In this document: in pieces, positions 8,255 to 15,846 of the stretch | Numbering within the stretch: the first letter of the stretch is position 1 | Layout: the number at the start of each line of letters is the position of its first letter | DNA from: Eubacterium sp. | GTDB lineage: Bacteria; Bacillota_A; Clostridia; Lachnospirales; Lachnospiraceae | DNA length: 33,682 bases | Reading direction: 5' to 3' | Assembly: GCA_024687845.1 (NCBI GenBank) | Contig: JAILEL010000017.1 | Coordinates: 1 to 33,682 of the forward strand | Notes under the pieces: generated by a model | Database searches by the model: none | Told to the model about the DNA's origin: nothing | Seen by the model: only the letters and a program-made list of their open reading frames with translations | Made by a program: the position numbers and the translations under genes

Positions 8255-8467
8255 CTATGGAACTGGATCATATCCTCCTCTGCTAAATGGATTACATCTG
8301 AGTATTCTCCAAATTGTAAGAGCAGTACCCTTTAAAAATCCATATTTTTCATAAGCCTGTATAGCATATTCAGAACAGGTTGGATAAAAAATACAGGTTC
8401 CATGTCCTTTTAGATGCGATATATTTTTCCTGTAGAATTTGATAATAGCGATACAAATATTTTTCAT
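8255..8467 (-). CDS. yidD: Membrane protein insertion efficiency factor YidD
   Basis: A 70-residue member of the YidD family, a small protein at the inner face of the membrane that aids insertion through YidC. The family core is complete: [20 protein letters not shown], then [18 protein letters not shown], with the three conserved cysteines. It lies 19 bp after rnpA and 11 bp before yidC, in the usual rpmH-rnpA-yidD-yidC-jag order. Confidence 0.96.
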   Translation of the reverse strand: MKNICIAIIKFYRKNISHLKGHGTCIFYPTCSEYAIQAYEKYGFLKGTALTIWRILRCNPFSRGGYDPVP

Positions 8468-8486
8468 AATGAAATTCTCTTATAAA

Positions 8487-8831
8487 CTATAACTCTTTTA
8501 TAAGTATCTTATGCATTCGACATAAATGAAGGAAAGCACTTTCTATATCGTGAAAGTTCTTTCCTTTAGCCGTGTTACGGGCAACAACCACAATATCATA
8601 TCCATCTTTTATTTTATCTTTATGGAGTCTGTAGCTTTCTCTGATTAAACGGGTTATTCTATGTCTAATAACACTATTACCGACCTTTTTACTCACAGAG
8701 ATTCCAATTCTACTGCACATCCGGTCCTGGGGTAAGATGTACATCACTAAATACTTATTTGCCAACGATTTTCTATGGTTATACACCTGGCTAAACTCTC
8801 TGGAGTTTTTTAACGAATTAATATTTTTCAT
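8487..8831 (-). CDS. rnpA: Ribonuclease P protein component
   Basis: Protein subunit of RNase P, which helps the catalytic RNA remove 5' leaders from pre-tRNAs. 114 residues. The basic RNR-type motif reads KKVGNSVIRHRITRLIRESYR (about 59-79), with His at the usual Asn of RNR. The N-terminal aromatic-containing strand and central cleft segment (ISVSKK) are present. The ribosome-binding site is weak. It lies 118 bp downstream of rpmH, which is expected to drive it. The gap holds only short AT-rich inverted repeats. Confidence 0.94.
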   Translation of the reverse strand: MKNINSLKNSREFSQVYNHRKSLANKYLVMYILPQDRMCSRIGISVSKKVGNSVIRHRITRLIRESYRLHKDKIKDGYDIVVVARNTAKGKNFHDIESAFLHLCRMHKILIKEL

Positions 8832-8949
8832 AATTTGAAATAATTTATAGCACTTTTACTATAATTTTGTTTCTTCTAATTAGAATAATTTATCTTAGAT
8901 TATTTTATAAGAAATTAATTCTACTTAGAATATAATGATTATCCATTGA

Positions 8950-9084
8950 TTAAACAGTAAGAGATTTTCTACCCTTAGCACGTCTTGCTGAAATAACCTT
9001 ACGGCCGTTAGCTGTGCTCATTCTCTTTCTGAATCCATGAACCTTAGACCTCTGTCTCTTCTTTGGCTGAAATGTCATCTTCAT
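8950..9084 (-). CDS. rpmH: Ribosomal protein L34
   Basis: A 44-residue basic protein of the large ribosomal subunit. It reads [20 protein letters not shown] at the start and ends GRKSLTV. It contains the L34 signature [17 protein letters not shown] and the RAKGRK segment. The start has AAAGGAAG at good distance. It is the first gene of the leftward block, under a strong promoter at 9162-9190. Confidence 0.97.
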   Translation of the reverse strand: MKMTFQPKKRQRSKVHGFRKRMSTANGRKVISARRAKGRKSLTV

Positions 9085-9161
9085 AATTTTATACTTCCTT
9101 TCTTTTAAATATTTTAATTATTTTATTCTTGTTTACCATAAAAATAAGGCAAATCCATAAT

Positions 9162-9190
9162 ATTATATTTTTATAGGGCCTAAAAGTCAA
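9162..9190 (-). promoter_or_regulatory. Sigma-A-type promoter for rpmH
   Basis: On the minus strand TTGACT (9185-9190) and TATAAT (9162-9167) are separated by exactly 17 bases. This is near-consensus for the housekeeping sigma factor and about 80 bp upstream of the rpmH start. Confidence 0.8.
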
Positions 9191-9217
9191 GTAAAATAAG
9201 CATTTTAAACCGTTTAC

Positions 9218-9364
9218 TTATAAACAAAATTTTTTTACGTTGACATAAGTTATCAACCTTTTGTTGTTAAATTGTTGATAACTTACTCATAAAAGGTGTT
9301 TTTTAAGGTGATTTATAAACAATTTACCATTTTTAGCCAATTATAACCTCTAAAGTTATAAACA
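9218..9364. other. oriC, first DnaA-box cluster (rpmH-dnaA gap)
   Basis: Within the 438-bp gap between rpmH and dnaA, 9-mers resembling DnaA boxes are TTATAAACA at 9218-9226, 9313-9321 and 9356-9364 (plus), TTATCAACC at 9250-9258 (plus), and TTATCAACA at 9273-9281 (minus). The pair at 9247-9284 forms an 11-bp inverted repeat, AAGTTATCAAC/GTTGATAACTT. None is the classical TTATCCACA. The remaining sequence is AT-rich and otherwise holds the two divergent promoters. Confidence 0.7.
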
Positions 9365-9437
9365 ATCAGATTGACCATAATAATTCTGAATTAACATAAA
9401 TACATTTTTTATATAATACAATGCTCTTTATAAAAAC

Positions 9438-9466
9438 TTGTTTAAAAGTCGATTTTGTAGTACAAT
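9438..9466 (+). promoter_or_regulatory. Probable dnaA promoter
   Basis: TTGTTT (9438-9443) and TACAAT (9461-9466) are separated by 17 bases, 56 bp before the dnaA start. The box cluster lies immediately upstream, so DnaA could repress its own gene, as in other bacteria. Confidence 0.6.
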
Positions 9467-9522
9467 AAAAAGACTAATGTAATATAATATTTATTCAAAT
9501 ACAGAACAGGTGATTATTAGAT

Positions 9523-10947
9523 ATGGAAGAGCAGATTAGAAACAACTGGGACAATATCCTTAAAATATTAGAGACTCATTATGATGTAAGTCATATCATA
9601 ATTGACACATGGATCAGACCTCTCAGCATTTATGAAATAAAGGATAATACTATATTCTTTTATGTAGAAGAAAGCAGAGGTAACCATGGGGTAGATTATC
9701 TTAAGAAGAAGGGCTACGATTTATTCCTTCTTTCCTCCATCAGAGAATTCTTCAATGATTCTTCAATCGATCTCATTATTGATGAAAAATACAAGTTCAT
9801 TGTAAGTGAAAATAAAAGTCAGAATTCTGATAATAATTCTGACTTTTCAATTAATGATGAAGGTACTGGTTATAGTGCCGATTATTATAATGCTCTGAAA
9901 AGAAGTAATCTCAATTCTAAATATACTTTTGAAAACTTCGTAATTGGTGACAGTAACAGACATGCTTATGCAACATGTACGGCTGTAGCTGATCTTCCAA
10001 GTCAGGATTCACTTAATCCTCTTTTCCTCTATGGAAAATCAGGACTTGGAAAAACTCATCTTATTCAGTCAATTGCTCATTATATATTGCAGCATAATCC
10101 TTCTATGAATGTTCTTTATGTATCATCAGAGAAGTTCACAAATGATATTATCACTGCTATTCAGAAAAATCAGACTGAAGATTTTAGAAATAAATATCGT
10201 CAGGTAGATGTACTTATAATAGATGATATTCAGGAAATCATTGGTAAAGACAGAACTCAGCAGGAATTCTTCAATACCTTTAATTATTTATATGAAGCAA
10301 AAAAACAGATTATTATATCCTCAGATAGACCACCTAAGGATATAAAAGAGCTGGATGAAAGACTCAGATCAAGATTTGAATGGGGAGTTCCTATCGATAT
10401 ACATGCTCCTGACTATGAAACAAGAATGGCAATTCTTAGAAATAAAGCTGAAACAGGTGGACTTATCAACATTCTTGGAAATAAACAGGAAGAAATTCTC
10501 AAATACATTGCTGAGAACATTGTTTCAAATGTAAGAGAACTCGAGGGAGCCCTGAATAAGCTGAGAATATACGCAAAACTGAACGATGAAGAGATGACTC
10601 TGGACCTTACTAAAGAAGTTCTGAGAGATATTATTTCAAAAGATACCGACATTAATATAACACCAGAACTCATCTTATCAACAGTTTCTGAACACATGGA
10701 AGTATCTATTGATGATATTCAGTCAAAAAAAAGAAGTCAGGATATCGCAACTGCAAGACAACTTGTTATGTATCTCTGCAGAATACTTACAGATAAGAGC
10801 CTCCAGTCTATCGGAGAAGTAGTTGGTGGTAAGGATCATGCTACAGTTTATAGCGGTATTAAAAGAATAGAAGATAGAATTAAATCAGATCCACAATTTG
10901 AAACTACTTTAAATGTAATAATTAAGAAAATTAATCCAAATGAATAA
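9523..10947 (+). CDS. dnaA: Chromosomal replication initiator DnaA
   Basis: AAA+ ATPase that binds oriC, opens the duplex and starts replication. 474 residues. Domain I is about 1-85; domain II is a short polar linker to about 130. Domain III has Walker A GKSGLGKT (171-178), Walker B LIIDDIQ (231-237) and the sensor/box VII region SSDRPPKDIKELDERLRSRFEWG. Domain IV (about 380-474) contains the helix-turn-helix signature TARQLVMYLCRILTDKSLQSIG. The final DNA-contact motif is GGKDHATV (435-442) where most DnaA proteins have GGRDHTTV, so Arg is Lys and the first Thr is Ala. The start has AGGTGATT upstream. Confidence 0.98.
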   Translation: MEEQIRNNWDNILKILETHYDVSHIIIDTWIRPLSIYEIKDNTIFFYVEESRGNHGVDYLKKKGYDLFLLSSIREFFNDSSIDLIIDEKYKFIVSENKSQNSDNNSDFSINDEGTGYSADYYNALKRSNLNSKYTFENFVIGDSNRHAYATCTAVADLPSQDSLNPLFLYGKSGLGKTHLIQSIAHYILQHNPSMNVLYVSSEKFTNDIITAIQKNQTEDFRNKYRQVDVLIIDDIQEIIGKDRTQQEFFNTFNYLYEAKKQIIISSDRPPKDIKELDERLRSRFEWGVPIDIHAPDYETRMAILRNKAETGGLINILGNKQEEILKYIAENIVSNVRELEGALNKLRIYAKLNDEEMTLDLTKEVLRDIISKDTDINITPELILSTVSEHMEVSIDDIQSKKRSQDIATARQLVMYLCRILTDKSLQSIGEVVGGKDHATVYSGIKRIEDRIKSDPQFETTLNVIIKKINPNE

Positions 10948-10997
10948 TCAATATTATTAATTTTTTCTTCTATTATATATTATTCAATCTACATCAA

Positions 10998-11229
10998 TTA
11001 TCAACAAAATAATAAACATTAACAGTTGTTTTGTTGATTAACAGGGTTATATGTGAATCATTACCTGATATTTTGCAAAAAATAATTAACAACATACTAA
11101 ATCAAAAATAGAAAAATTTTAAAATATAACAAACATCAGAAATCGGCTGATCATAAGGGCTGAGAGTACATTTCAACAAATCAACAGCCCCTACTATTAT
11201 TATTACTAATAATTTATTTATATATAACA
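10998..11229. other. oriC unwinding region (dnaA-dnaN gap) with DnaA-trios
   Basis: The non-coding gap from dnaA to the true dnaN start (10948-11275) contains TTATCAACA at 10998-11006 (plus) and TAATCAACA at 11032-11040 (minus). Two tandem degenerate boxes follow, ATTTCAACA (11170-11178) and AAATCAACA (11178-11186), then GC-rich GCCCC, then CTACTATTATTATTACTA (11191-11208). On the lower strand the last block reads 3'-GAT GAT AAT AAT AAT GAT-5', six DnaA-trios. An AT-only stretch to about 11229 is the likely unwinding element. The order matches the B. subtilis basal unwinding system. AGGGCTG/CAGCCC arms (11156-11190) could also form a weak dnaA terminator. Confidence 0.8.
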
Positions 11230-11275
11230 TAGAAAAAGCATAGCTATTATGGCACGAAAGGAGCTACTTAATAAA

Positions 11276-12391
11276 ATGAGAATTAAATGCAAAAAGAATG
11301 TTCTTCAGTCAGGAATAAATATTGTTTCTAAAGCAGTATCTAATAAGACTACTAAACCTATTCTTGAATGTATTCTTCTTGAAGCTAAAAATGGAAAGCT
11401 TAAACTTACTGCTAATAATCTTAATCTTGGTATAGAAACAATTATTGACTGTACTATTATAGAAGAGGGTGTTATAGCTCTAAGTGCTAAGCTTTTTTCA
11501 GATATTATTAGAAAACTTCAGGATAGTGAGATTGATATAGAAGTTGGATCTGATTATAAAACTTCAATTGTATGTGAAAAATCACGCTTTAATATACCAT
11601 GCTGGTCTGGAGATGATTTTCCAGAGCTTTTCTCAGTTAATAAGGATAAGAGCGTAGTTATTTCTCAGCTGGGACTTAAGGATATTATCATACAGACTAT
11701 TTTCTCAGTATCTGATAATGAAAATGCTAAACTTATGAATGGTGAGCTTTTCGAGGTAAAGGATAATAAGCTTTCAGTAGTTTCCCTTGATGGTCATAGA
11801 ATTTCCATGAGAAATGTACTTCTTAAGGGTGATAACTCTGATGTTAAGGCTGTTGTTCCTGGAAAAACTCTTCAGGAAGTTAGTAAGATTATAAATGGTG
11901 ATGCTGAAGATACAGTTACACTTTATTTTTCAGATAGAAACCTGAGTTTTGAGTTCGATAATACAAGAGTAGTTTCTAGACTTATTGAAGGAGAGTATTT
12001 CAAAATAACTCACATGCTTTCAATGGATACAGATCTTATGGTTAAGGCTAATAGAAGTGAGCTTATGGGATGCATCGACAGAGCTTCTCTTCTGATTCAG
12101 GAGACTGACAAGAAGCCAATTATCGTAAGTGTTAAGAATGATAATAATCTGTATGTAAGACTTGATACAAATATTGGATCTCTTAATGAAGAGATGGAGA
12201 TTGAAAAAGATGGTGGAGAAATAGTTATAGGATTTAATCCTTCCTTCATCATGGATGCACTTAGAGTAATAGATGATGATAAGGTAAATATTTACATGAA
12301 GGATTCAAAGAGTCCTTGTATTATTAAAGATGTTGATGAGACATTTACATACATAATACTTCCGATAAATATTAACCCTGATGCTTATTAA
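11276..12391 (+). CDS. dnaN: DNA polymerase III beta subunit (sliding clamp)
   Basis: Ring-shaped processivity clamp that tethers the replicative polymerase and recruits repair factors. The start is set at 11276, giving 371 residues beginning MRIKCKKNVLQSGINIVSKA, which aligns with family N-termini. An in-frame ATG at 11249 would add nine residues. It is less likely because AAAGGAG (11257-11263) lies inside that extension and serves the 11276 start, although the 12-base spacing is long. Three clamp domains are recognisable, e.g. TTKPILECILLEAKNGKLKLTANN and the C-terminal CIIKDVDETFTYIILPI. Confidence 0.96.
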   Translation: MRIKCKKNVLQSGINIVSKAVSNKTTKPILECILLEAKNGKLKLTANNLNLGIETIIDCTIIEEGVIALSAKLFSDIIRKLQDSEIDIEVGSDYKTSIVCEKSRFNIPCWSGDDFPELFSVNKDKSVVISQLGLKDIIIQTIFSVSDNENAKLMNGELFEVKDNKLSVVSLDGHRISMRNVLLKGDNSDVKAVVPGKTLQEVSKIINGDAEDTVTLYFSDRNLSFEFDNTRVVSRLIEGEYFKITHMLSMDTDLMVKANRSELMGCIDRASLLIQETDKKPIIVSVKNDNNLYVRLDTNIGSLNEEMEIEKDGGEIVIGFNPSFIMDALRVIDDDKVNIYMKDSKSPCIIKDVDETFTYIILPININPDAY

Positions 12392-12408
12392 AAAGAAGAT
12401 GAGGTGTC

Positions 12409-12624
12409 ATGGAAACAATAACAATTAGAGATGGTGAAGAATATATAAAGCTCGGACAGGCTCTTAAAAAAGCAGGTCTTGTTGGTTCGGGCGTAGATGC
12501 CAAAATGGTAATTCAGGACGGGCTTGTTAAGGTAAATGGAGAAGTAGATACCCGAAGAGGTAAAAAGCTTGTTCCAGGAGATACTTTTGAGTTCGATGGA
12601 AAAATAGTTACTGTTAAGGGATAA
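12409..12624 (+). CDS. yaaA: S4-domain RNA-binding protein YaaA
   Basis: A 71-residue protein made almost entirely of one S4 domain: IKLGQALKKAGLVGSGVDAK, VIQDGLVKVNGEVDTRRGKKL, PGDTFEFDGK. It is a standard resident between dnaN and recF in Firmicutes. In B. subtilis the orthologue is linked to 50S ribosome assembly. It lies 17 bp after dnaN and 9 bp before recF, so it is co-transcribed. Confidence 0.93.
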   Translation: METITIRDGEEYIKLGQALKKAGLVGSGVDAKMVIQDGLVKVNGEVDTRRGKKLVPGDTFEFDGKIVTVKG

Positions 12625-12633
12625 AGGTTTAAA

Positions 12634-13710
12634 ATGTATATAGAATCGCTGGCACTTAATAATTTTAGAAATTATGAAAATCTTGATATAAATTTTAGTG
12701 ACAGGATAAATATACTCTATGGCGATAATGCCCAGGGAAAAACCAATATTTTAGAGGCTGTATTTCTTTCATCTACTACAAAATCACATAGAAATTCAAA
12801 AGATAGAGATATTATAAGATTTGGGCAGGAAGAATCTCATATAAGACTTAATCTTAAGAAAAGAGATGTAGGTCATAGAATTGATATGCATCTTAGGAAG
12901 AATAAGCCTAAGGGAGTTGCAATAGATGGCCTGCCTATAAGAAGAGGAACTGAGCTTTTTGGTCTTATAAATATTATTATGTTTTCTCCGGAAGACCTTT
13001 CTGTTGTAAAGGACGGACCTGGTGAGAGAAGACATTTTATGGATATGGAGATATGCCAGCTCAGTAAGATTTATTATGCAAATCTTCTTCAGTTCAACAA
13101 GGTTCTTGATCAGAGAAATAATCTTCTGAAACAGATAGCTTATAATCCTTCACTTGGTGATACTCTTGATATCTGGGATGATCAGCTGGTATCAGTTGGA
13201 AAATCCATAATAAAAGAGAGAAGTAATTTTCTGAATCTGATGAATGATATCATTAAGGATATTCATAAGAATCTTACGTCAGAAAATGAAAATATTGAGA
13301 TCAGATATAGTCCTAATGTTGAAGAAGACAGATTTGAACAGGTTCTAAAAGAAAAAAGAAATATAGATTTGAAGAATCTTTCTACAATGACTGGTCCCCA
13401 GAGAGATGATTTCGAAGTAATAATAAATGGAAATGATGTAAGGGTTTATGGCTCACAGGGACAGCAGAGAACAGCAGCACTTTCACTGAAGCTTGCTGAA
13501 ATAGAACTTGTAAAAAAGATAATAAATGATAATCCTGTTCTGCTTCTTGATGATGTGATGTCAGAACTTGATTCCAGAAGAAGAGAAGCTCTTTTGGAAA
13601 GTATAAATGGAATTCAAACCATTATAACATGTACTGGGTATGATGATTTTATAAAAAAGAGAATAGAAGTAGATAAGGTTTATAAGATAAATAATGGAAA
13701 AATAGTTTAG
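12634..13710 (+). CDS. recF: DNA replication/repair protein RecF
   Basis: SMC-like ATPase that helps load RecA at gaps and assists stalled forks. 358 residues. Walker A is GDNAQGKTN (about 29-37). The ABC-type signature is GSQGQQRTAALSLKLAE. Walker B and D-loop are PVLLLDDVMSELDSRRRE. The N-terminus MYIESLALNNFRNYENLDI is typical. It overlaps no neighbour but follows yaaA at 9 bp. Confidence 0.97.
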   Translation: MYIESLALNNFRNYENLDINFSDRINILYGDNAQGKTNILEAVFLSSTTKSHRNSKDRDIIRFGQEESHIRLNLKKRDVGHRIDMHLRKNKPKGVAIDGLPIRRGTELFGLINIIMFSPEDLSVVKDGPGERRHFMDMEICQLSKIYYANLLQFNKVLDQRNNLLKQIAYNPSLGDTLDIWDDQLVSVGKSIIKERSNFLNLMNDIIKDIHKNLTSENENIEIRYSPNVEEDRFEQVLKEKRNIDLKNLSTMTGPQRDDFEVIINGNDVRVYGSQGQQRTAALSLKLAEIELVKKIINDNPVLLLDDVMSELDSRRREALLESINGIQTIITCTGYDDFIKKRIEVDKVYKINNGKIV

Positions 13711-13789
13711 ATAATTTATTTTTATTTAAGTAAGAGGTATAGATAAGTTAATATTAACGGTTAACTTAAAATAATTTCAGGAGGACAAA

Positions 13790-15772
13790 ATGGCAGAAGA
13801 TATACAGAAGCAGGAAGAATATGGTGCCGATCAGATTCAGATACTTGAAGGTCTGGAAGCGGTAAGAAAAAGACCTGGTATGTACATAGGAAGCACTTCT
13901 ACAAGAGGTCTTCACCATTTGGTATATGAAATAGTTGATAACTCTGTAGATGAAGCACTTGCCGGATATTGTACAGAAATTCAGGTTTTTATCAACAAGG
14001 ATAATTCAATAACTGTAATTGATAATGGACGTGGTATTCCTGTTGGTATCCAGGAAAAAGCAGGACGCCCTGCTGTTGAAGTTGTATTTACAGTTCTTCA
14101 TGCCGGAGGTAAGTTCGGTGGTGGAGGATACAAGGTTTCAGGCGGACTTCATGGAGTTGGTTCTTCTGTAGTAAATGCACTTTCTGACTGGCTTGAGGTT
14201 GAGGTTTCTCGTGAAGGAAAGATATTTAAACAGAGATATGAGCGTGGAAATATCTGCTATGATCTTAAGGTTATAGGAGATACAGATAAAACAGGAACTA
14301 AGGTAACATTTAAACCTGATAAGACTATTTTTGATGATGTTATATATGATTATGATACTTTGAGAATAAGACTCCGAGAGACTGCATTTCTCACAAAGGG
14401 TCTGAAGATTACTCTGACTGACCTTAGAGACCCTGAAAAAGAGGAAAATGAAACAGATGAGGAATTTGCTAAGAGACTTGAAGAGCATGTTCCTAGAAAT
14501 GATTTATTCCATTATGAGGGTGGTATCAAGGAATTTGTTCAGTATCTTAACAGACATAAGACTCCTCTTTACAATAAGGTCATATATTGTGAAGGAACAA
14601 AGGAAAACATTTATGTTGAAGTAGCTCTTCAGCATAATAATTCATATAGTGAGATGGTTAACAGTTTTGTTAATAACATCGTAACTCCTGAAGGTGGAAT
14701 GCATCTTACAGGATTTAGGTCTGCAATGACCAAGGTATTTAATGATTATGCCAGAAACAACAAAATACTTAAGGAAAAGGATGATAATCTCTCAGGTGAG
14801 GATCTTCGTGAAGGACTTACCGCTATTATAAGTGTTAAGATTGAAGACCCTCAGTTTGAAGGACAGACCAAGCAGAAGTTGGGAAATGCACCTGCGAGAA
14901 CTGCAGTAGAGTCACTTCTTAATGAGCAGCTTGTTATTTTCCTTGAACAGAATCCTTCAGTTGCAAAGGCTATTATTGAAAAGGCTGTAAATGCACAGAG
15001 AGCAAGAATTGCCGCGAGAAAAGCAAGAGATGCTTCTCGTAAGAATTATCTTTCTGATGGAATGTCACTTCCTGGTAAGCTGGCTGATTGTTCAGACAAG
15101 GATCCTAAGAAGTGTGAGATATACATAGTCGAGGGAGATTCCGCTGGTGGTTCAGCTAAGACTGCTCGTAACAGAGCAACTCAGGCAATATTGCCACTTA
15201 GAGGAAAAATCCTGAATGTTGAAAAGGCACGTATTGATCATATCATGGAGAATAAAGAAATCCAGGCTATGATAACTGCTTTCGGAACAGGAATACATGA
15301 GAATTTTGATATAGAGAAACTTCGTTATGACAAGATTATTATCATGACGGATGCCGACGTTGATGGTGCGCACATTGCAACATTATTACTTACATTTTTC
15401 TATAGATTTATGCCTGATCTGATTCGTCAAGGTCATGTTTATCTGGCACAGCCACCACTTTACAGATTGGAGAAAAATAAGAAAATCTGGTATGCATATA
15501 GTGATGATGAGCTTGCTTCAATAATTGATGAAGTAGGTCGTGACCAGAATAATAAGGTTCAGCGTTACAAAGGACTTGGTGAAATGGATGCAGATCAGCT
15601 CTGGGATACAACCATGGATCCTGAAAAGAGAGTTCTTCTCAGAGTTTCAATGGATGGTGAAGATGAATCTGAAGTTGATCTTACATTTAACGTACTCATG
15701 GGAGATAACGTAGAGCCACGTAAGAAATTCATAGAAGAAAATGCTAAATTTGTTAAGAATCTTGATATATAA
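13790..15772 (+). CDS. gyrB: DNA gyrase subunit B
   Basis: ATPase subunit of gyrase, which introduces negative supercoils. 660 residues. The GHKL ATP site has [22 protein letters not shown] and [20 protein letters not shown] transducer domain follows. The TOPRIM domain carries [15 protein letters not shown] and DADVDGAHI, and the tail has [21 protein letters not shown], typical of GyrB rather than ParE. A strong AGGAGG precedes the ATG. The 79-bp gap from recF holds an inverted repeat AAGTTAA/TTAACTT (13744-13767) that could be regulatory but is AT-rich and weak. Confidence 0.98.
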   Translation: MAEDIQKQEEYGADQIQILEGLEAVRKRPGMYIGSTSTRGLHHLVYEIVDNSVDEALAGYCTEIQVFINKDNSITVIDNGRGIPVGIQEKAGRPAVEVVFTVLHAGGKFGGGGYKVSGGLHGVGSSVVNALSDWLEVEVSREGKIFKQRYERGNICYDLKVIGDTDKTGTKVTFKPDKTIFDDVIYDYDTLRIRLRETAFLTKGLKITLTDLRDPEKEENETDEEFAKRLEEHVPRNDLFHYEGGIKEFVQYLNRHKTPLYNKVIYCEGTKENIYVEVALQHNNSYSEMVNSFVNNIVTPEGGMHLTGFRSAMTKVFNDYARNNKILKEKDDNLSGEDLREGLTAIISVKIEDPQFEGQTKQKLGNAPARTAVESLLNEQLVIFLEQNPSVAKAIIEKAVNAQRARIAARKARDASRKNYLSDGMSLPGKLADCSDKDPKKCEIYIVEGDSAGGSAKTARNRATQAILPLRGKILNVEKARIDHIMENKEIQAMITAFGTGIHENFDIEKLRYDKIIIMTDADVDGAHIATLLLTFFYRFMPDLIRQGHVYLAQPPLYRLEKNKKIWYAYSDDELASIIDEVGRDQNNKVQRYKGLGEMDADQLWDTTMDPEKRVLLRVSMDGEDESEVDLTFNVLMGDNVEPRKKFIEENAKFVKNLDI

Positions 15773-15846
15773 ATAAATATTCGTATTAGAACAAAGCAGA
15801 TTTTCGAATGAATTTTTGATATTGTGAATCAATGAAGGAGAAAAAT

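Noticed and set aside
11249..11275. Nine-residue N-terminal extension of DnaN
   Set aside because: Its ATG has no ribosome-binding site, and the AAAGGAG lies inside it. The family N-terminus aligns with the ATG at 11276.
13744..13767. Operator before gyrB
   Set aside because: The inverted repeat AAGTTAA/TTAACTT is short and AT-rich, in a region where such matches are common.
15832..15846. Five-residue extension of GyrA
   Set aside because: The codons are the ribosome-binding site itself (AAGGAG) for the ATG at 15847.
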